Assembly (NCBI GenBank): GCA_030689605.1
Contig: JAUYFT010000001.1
Span: forward strand, 1-47,785
Reading direction: 5' to 3'
DNA from: a bacterium
GTDB taxonomy: Bacteria > Patescibacteriota > Patescibacteriia > PEXW01
Length of the DNA: 47,785 nt
Of the stretch, positions 47,378-47,785 are shown one piece after another (position 1 is the stretch's first letter; the number at the start of each line of letters is the position of its first letter). The notes beneath the pieces were generated by a model. That model saw only the letters and a list, made by a program, of their open reading frames with translations. It was not told where the DNA came from and ran no database searches. The translations under genes and the position numbers were made by a program.

Positions 47378-47403
47378 AAGGGCGATTCCTTCTTCCCCCG
47401 CCA
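47378..47403 (+). pseudogene. tRNA 3'-half-like fragment (GAAGG...CCTTC-TTCCCCC-GCCA)
   Basis: T-arm-like hairpin and acceptor strand TTCCCCC complementary to GGGGGAA at 47039. Confidence 0.5.
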
Positions 47404-47620
47404 GCTCTTTTCCCGAAATTTCATTTGGGGGATTTCCCGAAAAAGCTTTAGATTTTTCGTACTCCGTGTATGCGGAGTGTGCCGCATTGAGAGAGAGGAT
47501 TGCCTCCGCCATCTCGCTACGCTTGAGCGGACAGGCTTGCCTAAAGAAAATAAGTACGCTTGCCCGTCCGTAGTCCACCCCGGGTGGACGTAGGCGGGCG
47601 GGCAAGGAACTCCCAAATCA

Positions 47621-47649
47621 TTGACTTATTAGTGAAAAATTTATATAAG
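47621..47649 (+). promoter_or_regulatory. Promoter TTGACT-17-TATAAG
   Basis: Near-consensus hexamers upstream of the window-end ORF. Confidence 0.6.
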
Positions 47650-47710
47650 ACCCACTGCCCAAACCCCATTCCGCCAGACACCTCAAAGCGGGTGCTTGCT
47701 TGATTTACGC

Positions 47711-47785
47711 GTGCCGCAGATTGTAGAGACCTACCACCGTCTTGAAGATATCATTGTAATCGGAGAGGGTGCTCCTGAATCGGTG
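47711..47785 (+). CDS. Partial CDS running off the window end (...VPQIVETYHRLEDIIVIGEGAPESV); start uncertain
   Basis: Open frame to window edge downstream of a promoter. Confidence 0.3.
   Translation, partial: MPQIVETYHRLEDIIVIGEGAPESV

Noticed and set aside
47191-47616. ORFs 47191..47616 (-), 47249..47605 (-) and 47166..47573 (+)
   Set aside because: Overlap tRNA-Trp and tRNA fragments; mutually overlapping with no domain signal

Overview
The window is a gene-dense chromosomal segment, probably from a Patescibacteria/CPR-type bacterium (inference from the overall gene set: paired DUF3048 proteins, a VirD4/TraG-like ATPase, EF-Ts of only 194 aa, a compact layout). Housekeeping genes: thrS, dnaE, rodA-type SEDS, rplY, metG, rsmI, prmC/prfA, rpmE, rpsB, tsf, rpmG, tRNAs, and an F-type ATP synthase locus (atpI/Z-like, B, E, F, H, A, G, D, C). 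The atp locus is interrupted by REP-like palindromes, a RAYT-type transposase and two opposing small membrane-protein cassettes with near-identical flanks. Other notable content: (i) a heliorhodopsin gene followed 15 bp later by a 2-Cys peroxiredoxin, and preceded by a 10-codon ORF with a leaderless-type promoter; (ii) a membrane-anchored S8 protease with about 18 dockerin/EF-hand loops between its propeptide-like region and its catalytic domain; (iii) an inverted-order HicB-HicA pair after atpC; (iv) an HD-domain gene with an in-frame TAA; (v) a 90-bp direct repeat flanking an inserted lipoprotein operon next to a DUF3048 gene remnant; (vi) a terminal tRNA region containing intact tRNAs and several tRNA half-like fragments. 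All calls come from reading the sequence and the supplied ORF track. No database search was run.
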